DNA from: GCA-2401155 sp045047085
GTDB taxonomy: Bacteria > Pseudomonadota > Alphaproteobacteria > Rhizobiales > Rhizobiaceae
Reading direction: 5' to 3'
Assembly (NCBI GenBank): GCA_045047085.1
Contig: JASFYT010000010.1
Location: 1 to 64,000 of the forward strand
Length of the DNA stretch: 64,000 nucleotides
Shown piece after piece: positions 22,396-30,880 of this stretch. Within the stretch, counting starts at the first letter, position 1. The number at the start of each line of letters is the position of its first letter. A model generated the notes under the pieces. That model was not told where the DNA came from and ran no database searches. It saw nothing but the letters and a program-made list of their open reading frames with translations. The translations under genes were made by a program, and so were the position numbers.

Positions 22396-23315
22396 AGGTG
22401 GTGGTTGCTCCCAAACATACGCCTTATGATGGTGATACACCGCAGTTTAAGATTGGCCTTCAGCCGCTTGATATGGCAGACTGGATTGAGGTGGACGATG
22501 ATCTGGAAATTTATCTGGCAGAAAAAGACCGGTTGATTTCCGAGTTTCCTGAACAGGTGTTTGCTGCGGAAGCGGGAACAGAGGAAGCGCAGCAGGAAAT
22601 TTTGGATTTGCTGGTTTCCTATCTGTTGGAAAATTTTTCCAAGATTTATCAATTGCGCGATGGGGCGATGGTTTTTGGTGATCGTGTTGTTGATCTGAAC
22701 GGTGCTAACGATACTTCTGTACCACCCTTGATGATTGCGGCAAAACTTGTGCAGGAAGACTTGGTCTTGATGCGCCAGCAGGAGGATGGTTGGCGGATTG
22801 CTGCTGGCTCGGTTTCCTTTCCTTCCTCGTGGGATTTGGTGGAAAAATTTTCACTTGTTTTACAGGACGTTCATAAAAATGTACCGGGATTTGAGCCGGG
22901 TACGCGTAACGCCCATATGATCAACCGGATTTTTGACAACCTTTTGGTTGATCAGCCCGTGCGGCGGTTTAACTGGTCGGCTTATGCTGACCCTCAACTT
23001 TATCACGGAGGCAAGAAGGCCATTAGTCTGCCTTCGCTCAATAAGGATACGCGCGAAGATTCAATCTTTTTGCGGGTAGAACATCAAACTCTGCGCAAGC
23101 TTGCTATCTCAGGCGGTATCCTTTTTACGATCCGCATACATATCGATCCGCTTGCTGCATTGCGTGCACATCCTTCTGGTGATGAACTTTGTCATGGGAT
23201 AGTTGCGCAACTGGAATTGCTTGATCACGATCAACTTGCCTATAAAGGATTGGTCGGGGCGAAGGATAATTTAGTGGCGAAACTGCAGGCGATACATTCT
23301 GGAGAGAAAAATTGA
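22392..23315 (+). CDS. DUF3445 protein (heme-dependent oxidative N-demethylase-like)
   Basis: This protein of about 307 residues fits the DUF3445 family, now called heme-dependent oxidative N-demethylase-like: 'VSFPSSWDLVEKFSLVLQDV', 'IHKNVPGFEPG'-type 'VHKNVPGFEPGTRNAHMINR', 'FNWSAYADPQLYH', and 'FLRVEHQTLRKLAISGGILF'. Family members are thought to oxidise methylated amines. The TTG start at 22392 overlaps the ruvC stop (TTGA); GTG at 22398 is an alternative. Its stop likewise overlaps the ruvA start. Its position inside the ruv run is unusual and unexplained. Confidence 0.85.
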   Translation: MKVVVAPKHTPYDGDTPQFKIGLQPLDMADWIEVDDDLEIYLAEKDRLISEFPEQVFAAEAGTEEAQQEILDLLVSYLLENFSKIYQLRDGAMVFGDRVVDLNGANDTSVPPLMIAAKLVQEDLVLMRQQEDGWRIAAGSVSFPSSWDLVEKFSLVLQDVHKNVPGFEPGTRNAHMINRIFDNLLVDQPVRRFNWSAYADPQLYHGGKKAISLPSLNKDTREDSIFLRVEHQTLRKLAISGGILFTIRIHIDPLAALRAHPSGDELCHGIVAQLELLDHDQLAYKGLVGAKDNLVAKLQAIHSGEKN

Positions 23316-23926
23316 TTGGCAAATTAAAAGGCACCATTGATGAGATTGGTGAAGATCATGTGCTGATCGATGTGCACGGGGTTTGTTACGTGGCATTTTG
23401 TTCCGGGCGTACCCTTGGTTCGGTGGGCAGCGTCGGTGAGGCTGCTGTGCTTTTTATTGAAACCTACGTGCGTGAAGATCAGTTGAAATTGTTTGGTTTC
23501 AACAAGGAGATTGAGCGCGAATGGTTCCGGTTGTTGCAGACCGTGCAGGGGGTGGGTGCCAAAGTGGCGTTAGCGATCCTCTCTACGCTCTCTTCATCTG
23601 ATCTGGCCAATGCAATTGCGCTTCAGGATAAGGCAATGGTGTCGCGTGCACCGGGCATTGGCCCAAAAGTAGCGCAGCGACTGGTTAGCGAATTGAAGAA
23701 TAAAATCCCGGCATTTTCCACAGGCAACGGCAATATGGGTCTCAAACAGGAATTGGGCGAAGGGGTGGCTTCCAGTAATGTGACAGATGCAGTTTCAGCG
23801 CTGACAAATCTTGGCTATTCCCGCGAACAGGCAGCAGGCGCTGTTGCCAAGGCGTTGAATGCTGCTGGTGAAGATGCGGAGAGTTCCGCGCTCATTCGCC
23901 TTGGTTTGAAGGAGTTGAGTTCGTGA
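23312..23926 (+). CDS. ruvA: Holliday junction branch migration protein RuvA
   Basis: This 204-residue protein binds the four-way junction and loads RuvB. It starts 'MIGKLKGTIDEIGEDHVLID', the standard RuvA opening, from a TTG codon overlapping the upstream stop. The helix-hairpin-helix pair is visible in 'VQGVGAKVALAILSTL' and 'APGIGPKVAQRLVSELK', and the C-terminal domain III in 'NLGYSREQAAGAVAKAL'. Start codon use (TTG) is consistent with the coupled neighbour. Confidence 0.97.
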   Translation: MIGKLKGTIDEIGEDHVLIDVHGVCYVAFCSGRTLGSVGSVGEAAVLFIETYVREDQLKLFGFNKEIEREWFRLLQTVQGVGAKVALAILSTLSSSDLANAIALQDKAMVSRAPGIGPKVAQRLVSELKNKIPAFSTGNGNMGLKQELGEGVASSNVTDAVSALTNLGYSREQAAGAVAKALNAAGEDAESSALIRLGLKELSS

Positions 23927-24975
23927 GTGATGAGCGGATAGTGGATTCTGAAAAGCAGGGTATGGAACGCGCCGAAATTGACGCGACCATGCGCCCGCAG
24001 AGCCTAAATGATTTTGTTGGACAGGCTCAGGTTCGGGCCAATTTAAAAGTGTTTATCGAGGCTTCGAAAAAGCGCGAGGAAGCGCTGGATCACGTGTTGT
24101 TTGTTGGCCCGCCGGGACTGGGTAAAACCACACTGGCGCAGATTATGGCGAAGGAATTGGGAGTGAATTTTCGCTCCACATCCGGGCCTGTGATTGCGAA
24201 AGCAGGTGATTTGGCCGCACTTCTCACCAATCTGGAAGACCGTGATGTGTTATTCATCGATGAAATTCACCGGCTAAATCCGGCGGTGGAGGAAATTCTT
24301 TATCCCGCGATGGAGGATTTTCAACTTGATTTAATTATTGGCGAAGGGCCGGCGGCACGCTCGGTGAAAATCGATCTGGCGAAATTTACCCTTGTGGCCG
24401 CGACCACCAGAATTGGCCTTTTGACAACGCCATTGCGTGATCGTTTTGGTATTCCGATCCGGCTTAATTTTTACACTGTCGAGGAACTGGAATTTATCGT
24501 CAAACGCGGAGCGCGGTTGATGCAATTGCCGATGTCGGAGGATGGTGCCAAGGAGATTGCCAAACGGGCGCGGGGTACGCCGCGTATTGCAGGGCGCCTG
24601 CTACGGCGGGTGCGTGATTTTGCGATTGTTGGCGGGGATGCGGAAATCACCCGCGAGGTGGCTGATGGAGCGTTGCTGCGGCTGGAGGTGGATCAGGCCG
24701 GGTTGGACGAACTGGATCGGCGTTATCTAAATCAGATTGGTCGTAATTTCGGAGGAGGACCGGTAGGCATTGAGACGATTGCAGCGGCGCTCTCTGAGCC
24801 GCGCGATGCGATTGAAGAAATTATCGAACCATATTTGATCCAGCAGGGCTATATTCAACGAACGCCACGCGGTCGAATTTTAACCGCAAATGCGTGGAAA
24901 CATCTGGGACTTGCGGCACCAAGTGATTTGGCAGCACAGCAAATCGGATTTTTCGAGGAAGACAAGAATGACTGA
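23923..24975 (+). CDS. ruvB: Holliday junction branch migration ATPase RuvB
   Basis: This 350-residue AAA+ motor drives branch migration with RuvA. Walker A is 'GPPGLGKTT' (residues 62-70), Walker B is in 'VLFIDEIHRLNP', the sensor arginine region is 'TTPLRDRFGIPIRL', and the C-terminal winged helix contains 'RTPRGRILTANAWKHLG'. It begins at GTG 23923 inside the ruvA end. The ybgC gene overlaps its last 8 bases. Confidence 0.97.
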   Translation: MSDERIVDSEKQGMERAEIDATMRPQSLNDFVGQAQVRANLKVFIEASKKREEALDHVLFVGPPGLGKTTLAQIMAKELGVNFRSTSGPVIAKAGDLAALLTNLEDRDVLFIDEIHRLNPAVEEILYPAMEDFQLDLIIGEGPAARSVKIDLAKFTLVAATTRIGLLTTPLRDRFGIPIRLNFYTVEELEFIVKRGARLMQLPMSEDGAKEIAKRARGTPRIAGRLLRRVRDFAIVGGDAEITREVADGALLRLEVDQAGLDELDRRYLNQIGRNFGGGPVGIETIAAALSEPRDAIEEIIEPYLIQQGYIQRTPRGRILTANAWKHLGLAAPSDLAAQQIGFFEEDKND

Positions 24976-25438
24976 AAGCGAAATTGAGAGCGCATCAGAA
25001 AAAGCAGTGATGGCGAACCGACTGATTAAGCACGGCCACGAAATGGAAATCCGCATCTATTACGAAGATACGGATTTTTCCGGCGTAGTTTATCACGCCA
25101 ACTACCTAAAATATATGGAACGTTCACGCACGGAATGGCTGAGGCTGTTAAAGGTTTATCACACGGATCTCGCCAAGGATGACAGTGCCTTTGCCATTCA
25201 TCGCATGGCGCTAAAATTCGGGCCACCTGCGGTGATTGACGATCTGTTGGTGGTGCGTACCACCTTGATCAAACTAACTGGTGCGCGATCTTATTTGCGT
25301 CAGGAGTTATGGCGCGGCGAAACGCTCATTCTGGGTGCGGACGTAGAAATAGCTTTTATCAACCATGGTGGTGGCGCAAAACGGTTCCCTGATGATTTGC
25401 GTGCTAAGCTTGAGGCGGAGCAAAAGCCTGCCGAGTGA
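24968..25438 (+). CDS. ybgC: Acyl-CoA thioesterase YbgC (Tol-Pal associated)
   Basis: This 156-residue hot-dog thioesterase has the family motif 'YYEDTDFSGVVYHANYLKYMER' region (shown here in part, YYEDTDFSGVVYHANYL, about residues 33-49) with the catalytic aspartate, and 'WLRLLKVYHTDLA'. The ATG at 24968 overlaps the ruvB end; a longer frame upstream is inside ruvB and rejected. In related genomes ybgC directly precedes tolQ, but here about 10 kb of other genes intervenes. YbgC is associated with envelope and phospholipid metabolism. Confidence 0.92.
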   Translation: MTESEIESASEKAVMANRLIKHGHEMEIRIYYEDTDFSGVVYHANYLKYMERSRTEWLRLLKVYHTDLAKDDSAFAIHRMALKFGPPAVIDDLLVVRTTLIKLTGARSYLRQELWRGETLILGADVEIAFINHGGGAKRFPDDLRAKLEAEQKPAE

Positions 25439-25444
25439 GGAAAT

Positions 25445-26246
25445 TTGAACCAACAGTTTCTCATAGATTCAATCGTCGAAAATTCATCGGACATTCCAAA
25501 ACTATCTGGTTTGTTTCTTGCCGGGAGTTTCGGCCGTGATGCAGCGGATGAATATAGTGATATCGATCTTGTCGCCATTGCGGAAGCCGGGGACCACAAA
25601 GACCTTGCAGCGGATTGGCGTAAAAAGCTTGAAAATATTTTTGAAATCGTATTTTGGAACCAATTTGGCACGACCAATATTCTGCTGAACGCGATCACAA
25701 ATGAATGGCAACGGATTGATCTCTATATAATAACAAAAGAGGATTTTATCACGCGTGCTCAAGACAGTCTGAAAGTACTGATTGATCCTTAGCGCTTGTT
25801 TGATACTCTCGATCCGATTTCGCCTCACAAACAGGCGAATGTGGCGCGTCACCTATGCAATTCACGAGTTCATACTTGTGCTGGGTTTGTTGCATGTTGT
25901 TATTGGGCGAAAAGAATATTTCACTGCGGTGTCAGGATATGGTTTCCAGAGAGATCATCTCTTGGCGATTTTGACCGAGGAAACCCCGGAATTAGGTACG
26001 GGAGGCGCTCTTCATCTCGGTAAGTCAATATCTGCTGAGGGTATGGAAATATTGATGTCATTGCCATCTCCCGAGCCTAGGCGCGATGTTGTTGAAGCGC
26101 ACTTGCAGATTGCATGCATATTTTTTCCACGGGCCCGAATACTTGCTAAAAAACTGGGAATCAAATGGCCCACCGAGTTTGAGGTCGCGACGAAAAGTAT
26201 TTTACGCAGGCATTTTGAAGGCAAATTTGAGGTGAAGTGGGACTAG
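25445..26246 (+). pseudogene. Broken nucleotidyltransferase (adenylyltransferase-like)
   Basis: The first part (25445-25792) reads 115 residues of a nucleotidyltransferase with 'LAGSFGRDAADEYSDIDLVA', the G-S-x-G-R/D-x-D catalytic motif, and stops at TAG (25790). Reading through, the same frame continues 'LFDTLDPISPHKQANVAR' and then loses sense; from about 25850 the protein clearly continues in another frame as 'VTYAIHEFILVLGLLHVVIG' and onward to 26246. So one nonsense codon and one frameshift break a gene of about 267 residues. It resembles small aminoglycoside-adenylyltransferase-like proteins. Sequencing error could mimic one lesion; two are less likely to be errors. Confidence 0.7.
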
Positions 26247-26772
26247 GGATTGGACGTTTTGATGAGTACCTATCTGTGGCGCAGATTTTGATTTTGCAAT
26301 GACGTTGAATTAAAAATTGATTTTTTTCAAAAAAATTACAAAGAATTTGGGGCAAAATAGATCCGATCAAACGGTATGAAAATGAGGCCCTGCTTCTAGA
26401 GAATAAGGATTGAATGGCTTATAGTCAGCTCCCGCACTTCTTTATCAGTATTTCCATACTCAAATTCCAAGCAAATTTTTGTGAATTCATGTCATTGCTT
26501 CAGACTTGGAAGTAGTTTTCATAATCCATGATTCCGGACAACGCTTTGATAGCGTTAATGATTTGGTAGCCTTATTCGGTGATACATTGGGTGACGGAAG
26601 TTTTTGATTGAAATAATCTCCTGGCATGAAGCCATGCTGCCGTGTTGGTATTTATCCAACTAGGTTTATCCGGACCATCATTGTTCATAACCACCTTCTG
26701 AAAAGCCGATTTTTTAACCTGATCTCAGTGCTTAATTGCTCTGTTATCGGCACAACAAACTGGAAAGCTACT
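26247..26772. other. Non-coding stretch before the chemoreceptor gene
   Basis: This 526-bp AT-rich interval between the broken nucleotidyltransferase and the chemoreceptor start holds no supported gene. A short minus-strand frame overlaps the nucleotidyltransferase end and has no motif. The chemoreceptor promoter should be here but no clear element can be chosen. Confidence 0.5.
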
Positions 26773-29154
26773 ATGTTTGCCAAATTAACATCGCTATCGA
26801 TAGCGCAAAAAATCCCAAGTATTATTGCTGTGGTTGCAATTGTGGCGGTTACCGCCACCGGCGCGTTTAGTTATATAAAAGCTAATAGTGCGCTTAAGCA
26901 TGAGGTTTCAGAGCTATTAGAAGCGGTGCTTGATGCACGCAAGCTGGCACTTGGTATCTGGTTTAAGGCTATTGATGGTGACATCGAAGTTCAGTCACAA
27001 AACCCCTTGGTGCAAACAGCGCTAACGGATTTTTCGAGTGCATGGGATGAAATTCCGGGCAACCCTGAAACTACATTGCAACGTATTTACATTGATGAAA
27101 ATCCTCACCCAACCGGGCAGAAGGAAAATCTGGATGCTGGCAGCGATGGTTCGCGTTATAGTGAGATGCACGCTAAATATCACCCCTACCTTCGAGCGTT
27201 TCTGAGGGACAGGGGATATTATGATATCTTCCTTTTTGATACCAAGGGAAACCTTGTATATTCAGTTTATAAGGAACTCGACTATGCCACTAATCTGATT
27301 AGCGGGAAGTGGGCAAAAAGCGATCTTGGAAAAGTATTCCGGGATGTAAGCAACAATAAACAAAACCAGAAATTCAAGACATTTTACGATTTTAAAGCCC
27401 ATGCACCTAGCCATGGAGCTCCTGCGAGCTTTATCGCAAAACCTGTATATAATGATGCTGGTAGCTATATCGGTGTTCTGGCTTTCCAAATGCCGCTTGA
27501 GAAATTAAATATCATGATGCAGGATCATGTTGGGCTTGGAAAAAGTGGCGAAACCTATGTGGTTGGCGGCGACAAGTTGATGCGCAGTGACTCCCGGTTC
27601 TCCAAAGAATCTACAATTTTGAAAAGAACAGTTGATACGGAACAGGTGCGTCAGGCTCTTGCCGGCAAAGAAGGGCATTTTATCGGCGTGGATTACCGCG
27701 GTATTGATGTTCTTGTTGCCTTTAGTGCTATAGAATTTAATGGAACCACTTGGGCGGTCATTGCAGAAATTGATGAAGCTGAGGCTCTTGCCAGCGTATA
27801 TTCACTCCGCAATACCTTGTTGATCGGGAGCGTGATCGGTCTCGGTGTTTTATTGCTGATAGGTATTAAACTAGGGCAGGGAATTGCATCACCGATTAAA
27901 AAAATGACCACAGTGATGAAGTCACTTGCAGATGGCAATCTTGATGAGGATGTTCCTTATGGTGACCGACCAGACGAGATTGGTTCGATGGCTGGTGCTG
28001 TACATGTTTTCAAGGAAAACGCATTGCGTAACAATGCGCTTGTAGCGGAACAGGAAGAGCAGAAGAGGCTCAGCGAAGAGCGGGAAAAATTAGCCCAGGA
28101 AGAAGCAATCGCTAGCGAACGCCAGTTGGTTTCTGATGTATTTGGTAAAGCGATGTCTGCCATTGCGACCAAAGATTTGAGCTATCGGATTGTGGAAGAT
28201 ATTCCGCAGGCCTATCAAATACTTCGCGATGATTTTAATAGTGCGATTGAGGGTCTGGCTGAAGTTATCGAATCGATTGGAGGCGCCTCGGCGAAAATTC
28301 TTTCCGGTTCGATGGAAATTAATTCGGCTTCAGATAATTTATCAAGACGCACAGAATCTCAAGCCGCATCTGTTGAAGAAACTGCCGCAGCTGTTGAACA
28401 AATTACAGCGACGGTCAAAACCTCTACTGAGAGAGCGGAAGAGGCCGGAACTGTGGTTGCAAAAACCAAAGCAAATGCGGAACATTCTGGTAAAGTGGTA
28501 AGCGAAGCCGAGGATGCCATGGGGCGGATTGAAAATTCCTCCAAGGAAATTACTTCCATCATCGGGGTTATTGACGAGATTTCGTTCCAGACCAATTTGC
28601 TGGCGCTTAATGCCGGGGTTGAAGCTGCGAGAGCAGGTGACGCGGGTCGTGGTTTTGCAGTTGTTGCTCAGGAAGTGCGCGAACTTGCCCAACGTTCAGC
28701 GGCAGCAGCCAAGGAGATCAAAGGTTTGATCAATGCTTCTGCTGAGGAGGTCAAGACTGGCGTTAGGTTGGTGAATGAAACCGGGGAATCACTCAAAACG
28801 ATTGTCACAGAAGTTCAGGATATCAATGACCACGTGGCGGCTATTGTTGATGCTGCCCGTGAGCAATCGTCGGGGCTTCAGGAGATCAACCAGTCGGTAA
28901 ACTCTATCGATGAGGGAACCCAGCAAAACGCTGCCATGGCAGAGCAATCTACTGCCGCCTGCGAAACTCTGGCGAAGGACGTGGTGCAGATTGACGAAAT
29001 GTTGAGCCAGTTCAACACCGGAAATTCATCAGTGTCTTCCAGTAACTCAAACGCCGAGCTGCGTGTGGTTAGCCCCAGCAAGCGCCCGAAAGCTGCACCA
29101 AAAATTGCTAAGGGTAATGCTGCAGTTGCAGCAGAGGTCTGGGAAGACTTCTAA
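26773..29154 (+). CDS. Methyl-accepting chemotaxis protein
   Basis: This 793-residue receptor has a first membrane helix at about residues 12-32, a periplasmic sensor domain of some 300 residues of Cache-like appearance ('GSYIGVLAFQMPLEKLN', 'SGETYVVGGDKLMRSDSRF'), a second helix near 348-368, a HAMP domain and a second HAMP-like segment, and a signalling domain with the hairpin tip 'EISFQTNLLALNAGVEAARA' near residue 605. It ends in 'VWEDF', a W-x-x-F tail that resembles the CheR/CheB tether pentapeptide. ATG 26773, with a GGAAAG site, is preferred over an in-frame ATG 147 bp upstream. Confidence 0.93.
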   Translation: MFAKLTSLSIAQKIPSIIAVVAIVAVTATGAFSYIKANSALKHEVSELLEAVLDARKLALGIWFKAIDGDIEVQSQNPLVQTALTDFSSAWDEIPGNPETTLQRIYIDENPHPTGQKENLDAGSDGSRYSEMHAKYHPYLRAFLRDRGYYDIFLFDTKGNLVYSVYKELDYATNLISGKWAKSDLGKVFRDVSNNKQNQKFKTFYDFKAHAPSHGAPASFIAKPVYNDAGSYIGVLAFQMPLEKLNIMMQDHVGLGKSGETYVVGGDKLMRSDSRFSKESTILKRTVDTEQVRQALAGKEGHFIGVDYRGIDVLVAFSAIEFNGTTWAVIAEIDEAEALASVYSLRNTLLIGSVIGLGVLLLIGIKLGQGIASPIKKMTTVMKSLADGNLDEDVPYGDRPDEIGSMAGAVHVFKENALRNNALVAEQEEQKRLSEEREKLAQEEAIASERQLVSDVFGKAMSAIATKDLSYRIVEDIPQAYQILRDDFNSAIEGLAEVIESIGGASAKILSGSMEINSASDNLSRRTESQAASVEETAAAVEQITATVKTSTERAEEAGTVVAKTKANAEHSGKVVSEAEDAMGRIENSSKEITSIIGVIDEISFQTNLLALNAGVEAARAGDAGRGFAVVAQEVRELAQRSAAAAKEIKGLINASAEEVKTGVRLVNETGESLKTIVTEVQDINDHVAAIVDAAREQSSGLQEINQSVNSIDEGTQQNAAMAEQSTAACETLAKDVVQIDEMLSQFNTGNSSVSSSNSNAELRVVSPSKRPKAAPKIAKGNAAVAAEVWEDF

Positions 29155-29168
29155 GAAGAAATTGAGTT

Positions 29169-29196
29169 CGCCGTGCTATCGGAAGGTAGCACGGCG
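29169..29196 (+). terminator. Strong hairpin after the chemoreceptor gene
   Basis: A perfect 10-bp stem (CGCCGTGCTA / TAGCACGGCG) with an 8-nt loop begins 15 bp after the stop codon. The bases after it (CATTTCAACC) are not a classical T-run, so termination strength is uncertain, but placement and stem fit. Confidence 0.7.
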
Positions 29197-29860
29197 CATT
29201 TCAACCACTAACGGAGGCTGCAGCGCGGTGTTGTAGAAACAAATCTCCCCAGGTCGATCCAAAACAGATTGCACCCACCGCCAGAAAACGCCCAAGAATT
29301 TGTGTGGCCGTTTCAATCTCAAAAGCTACTGTATTTGATTATTCACTGATGATCGTATTGATCCGCTGAATGCCCGGCATTTGCCAGATGGGTAGCCATC
29401 GGCCTGCCCATTAACCCGGTTCCAATAAATCCAATTTTGGAAATGTTATCATGTGCCCGTTTGTCCGGTGTTAGGAACAGTTTATATGCAAACTATTTGG
29501 CGCAGTAAAATACTTTTGCTGACTTAATGACTTGTCAAAAAAAATTGGCAGGGAAGTTTATTGGAACCTGCGTGGCCATGCATGAGGAATTTGCTGGTGG
29601 GGGATTGGTATGTTGTCCACTCGACCTGCATGCTTCGAGTGCGGTGCTTGGGCAATATATATCAGAATTAGTTTGTCCTTTATTCCAGAAAATTGGTTAT
29701 ACTCATCGAATATCTGACGAAAACAAAAATTATAACTATTATCTGGAATGCTTCCTTCGGAAGGTAGACGTAAAGCAATAATATATGCAGCTATTGTTGG
29801 GAATGGTGTGACGACGGGCTATTGCTTCAAAATAGATTTGTGATTGAAAGGGATTAGAAT
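29197..29860. other. Largely degraded stretch between chemoreceptor and membrane-protein genes
   Basis: About 660 bp without an intact, recognisable gene. It contains the N-terminal remnant of a dehydrogenase at 29343-29461 (minus strand) and a weak 84-residue plus-strand frame at 29527-29781 with no ribosome-binding site and no recognised motif. A minus-strand frame downstream of the remnant's stop has no clear family pattern. Confidence 0.45.
29343..29461 (-). pseudogene. 3-hydroxyisobutyrate dehydrogenase-family remnant (N-terminal end)
   Basis: On the minus strand the frame reads 'NISKIGFIGTGLMGRPMATH' and then 'LANAGHSADQYDHQ' before a stop. This is the Rossmann nucleotide-binding start (GFIGxGxMGxPMAxxLxxAGH) of 3-hydroxyisobutyrate / 6-phosphogluconate-type dehydrogenases. 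About 250 more residues would be expected and are absent, so the gene is truncated and dead. It is listed as a pseudogene on this motif alone. Confidence 0.65.
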
Positions 29861-30667
29861 TTGAATTTGAAAAATGCCTTAACATTGTCCTCAATTGCCG
29901 GATTGTCGGTCTTGGTGTTGACGATTATATATGACACATCATACTTCTTAGTCGTCGAACCAAACCTTATGAAGTTTTTTGATCTGTCTGACTACATTGC
30001 AAATGCTATAAGTTGGTTTCCCGCATTTATGCTATGTTCATGCATTGGCATGGCGATGGGGCTAGAAAACTTTTTTGCAGATATTCGTTACGCGGAAAAG
30101 CAATATAAATTGGGAATTGAAAACCCCAAAAAAAGTTCTTCTAGGAAATTTTCTGACCTATTCTGGTATTTTATTGTTGTAACGGGAATAACCGGATGGA
30201 TTATAACATCTCCAAGTGACACCAATGTCTTGATGCCTGTAAATCTAGCTTTCACACTTTTAATTATGTCTTTGTCACAAAGATTACTTCTGACGGATTC
30301 ACTGCTGGATCTAGTTGGAAAAGAGAATGCTCTGGTTTGTGCCGTTGCTATCACGATAATAATTATGGTTTCATCCGCAGGATTTACAAAAGCACAGCTG
30401 GATATGCGGAAAAAAACATCTGATTATAGCTCGCCCTTTTTACCTGACGAAACAATCTTGCTTTTAAGATCGACTCAGTCAGGAATGATAGTCAGAAGAG
30501 TGGAGAAAAATATAATTTCAGTAATTAACTCCTCTGGAACGGAACTGGTCACTCTTAAATTGGAACCGATTTCTGATAAAACTAGACTTTGTGATTTGTT
30601 CGGAATTTGGTGCCAGTTCAATGGTTCAACGAGTGTTGAAAAAGTCATTGAAAAACCGCGAAGCTAA
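29861..30667 (+). CDS. Membrane protein of unknown function
   Basis: This 268-residue protein is not recognised. The TTG start at 29861 is chosen because AAAGGG lies at a proper distance upstream. It has about five hydrophobic segments: near residues 8-30, 47-66, 98-117, 124-142 and 157-173. The last 90 residues are soluble, with beta-rich pieces ('ETILLLRSTQSGMIVRRVEK', 'ISVINSSGTELVTLKLEP') and two cysteines near the end. Base composition is AT-rich compared with the core genes, which suggests acquisition. It is isolated, convergent with the BCCT gene. Confidence 0.6.
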   Translation: MNLKNALTLSSIAGLSVLVLTIIYDTSYFLVVEPNLMKFFDLSDYIANAISWFPAFMLCSCIGMAMGLENFFADIRYAEKQYKLGIENPKKSSSRKFSDLFWYFIVVTGITGWIITSPSDTNVLMPVNLAFTLLIMSLSQRLLLTDSLLDLVGKENALVCAVAITIIIMVSSAGFTKAQLDMRKKTSDYSSPFLPDETILLLRSTQSGMIVRRVEKNIISVINSSGTELVTLKLEPISDKTRLCDLFGIWCQFNGSTSVEKVIEKPRS

Positions 30668-30826
30668 ACAAGGTTAAATTTCAGTTAGTTCCTAATTGGA
30701 ATTTTAGAACTATTGATATCACATTGCGGTTTCGCCAAATATCGTTTGGTGCCAGTTCAGAATTTACACGACATATATCTGTTCGTGGATAACAAATTGT
30801 TGTTTTGGAAACAGGTGCGAACTACC

Positions 30827-30868
30827 AAAAAAGCCTCCAAGCCCCACTCAGTTTCCCGAGCAGGGCTT
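30827..30868 (-). terminator. Rho-independent terminator of the BCCT gene
   Basis: On the minus strand, AAGCCC and CTC pair with GAG and GGGCTT (30839-30868) around a short loop, with T6 downstream (A-run at 30827-30832 on the plus strand). It begins just after the inferred original stop codon of the BCCT gene at 30881. Confidence 0.75.
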
Positions 30869-30880
30869 ATTCATTTTCTT

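Noticed and set aside
29220..29340. Continuation of the dehydrogenase remnant in the minus-strand frame downstream of its stop
   Set aside because: A few glycine positions fit the C-terminal domain but the rest does not, so the remnant was limited to the clear N-terminal part.
29527..29781. 84-residue plus-strand frame
   Set aside because: No ribosome-binding site and no recognised pattern; it lies in degraded DNA. Kept only as a remark in the intergenic entry.
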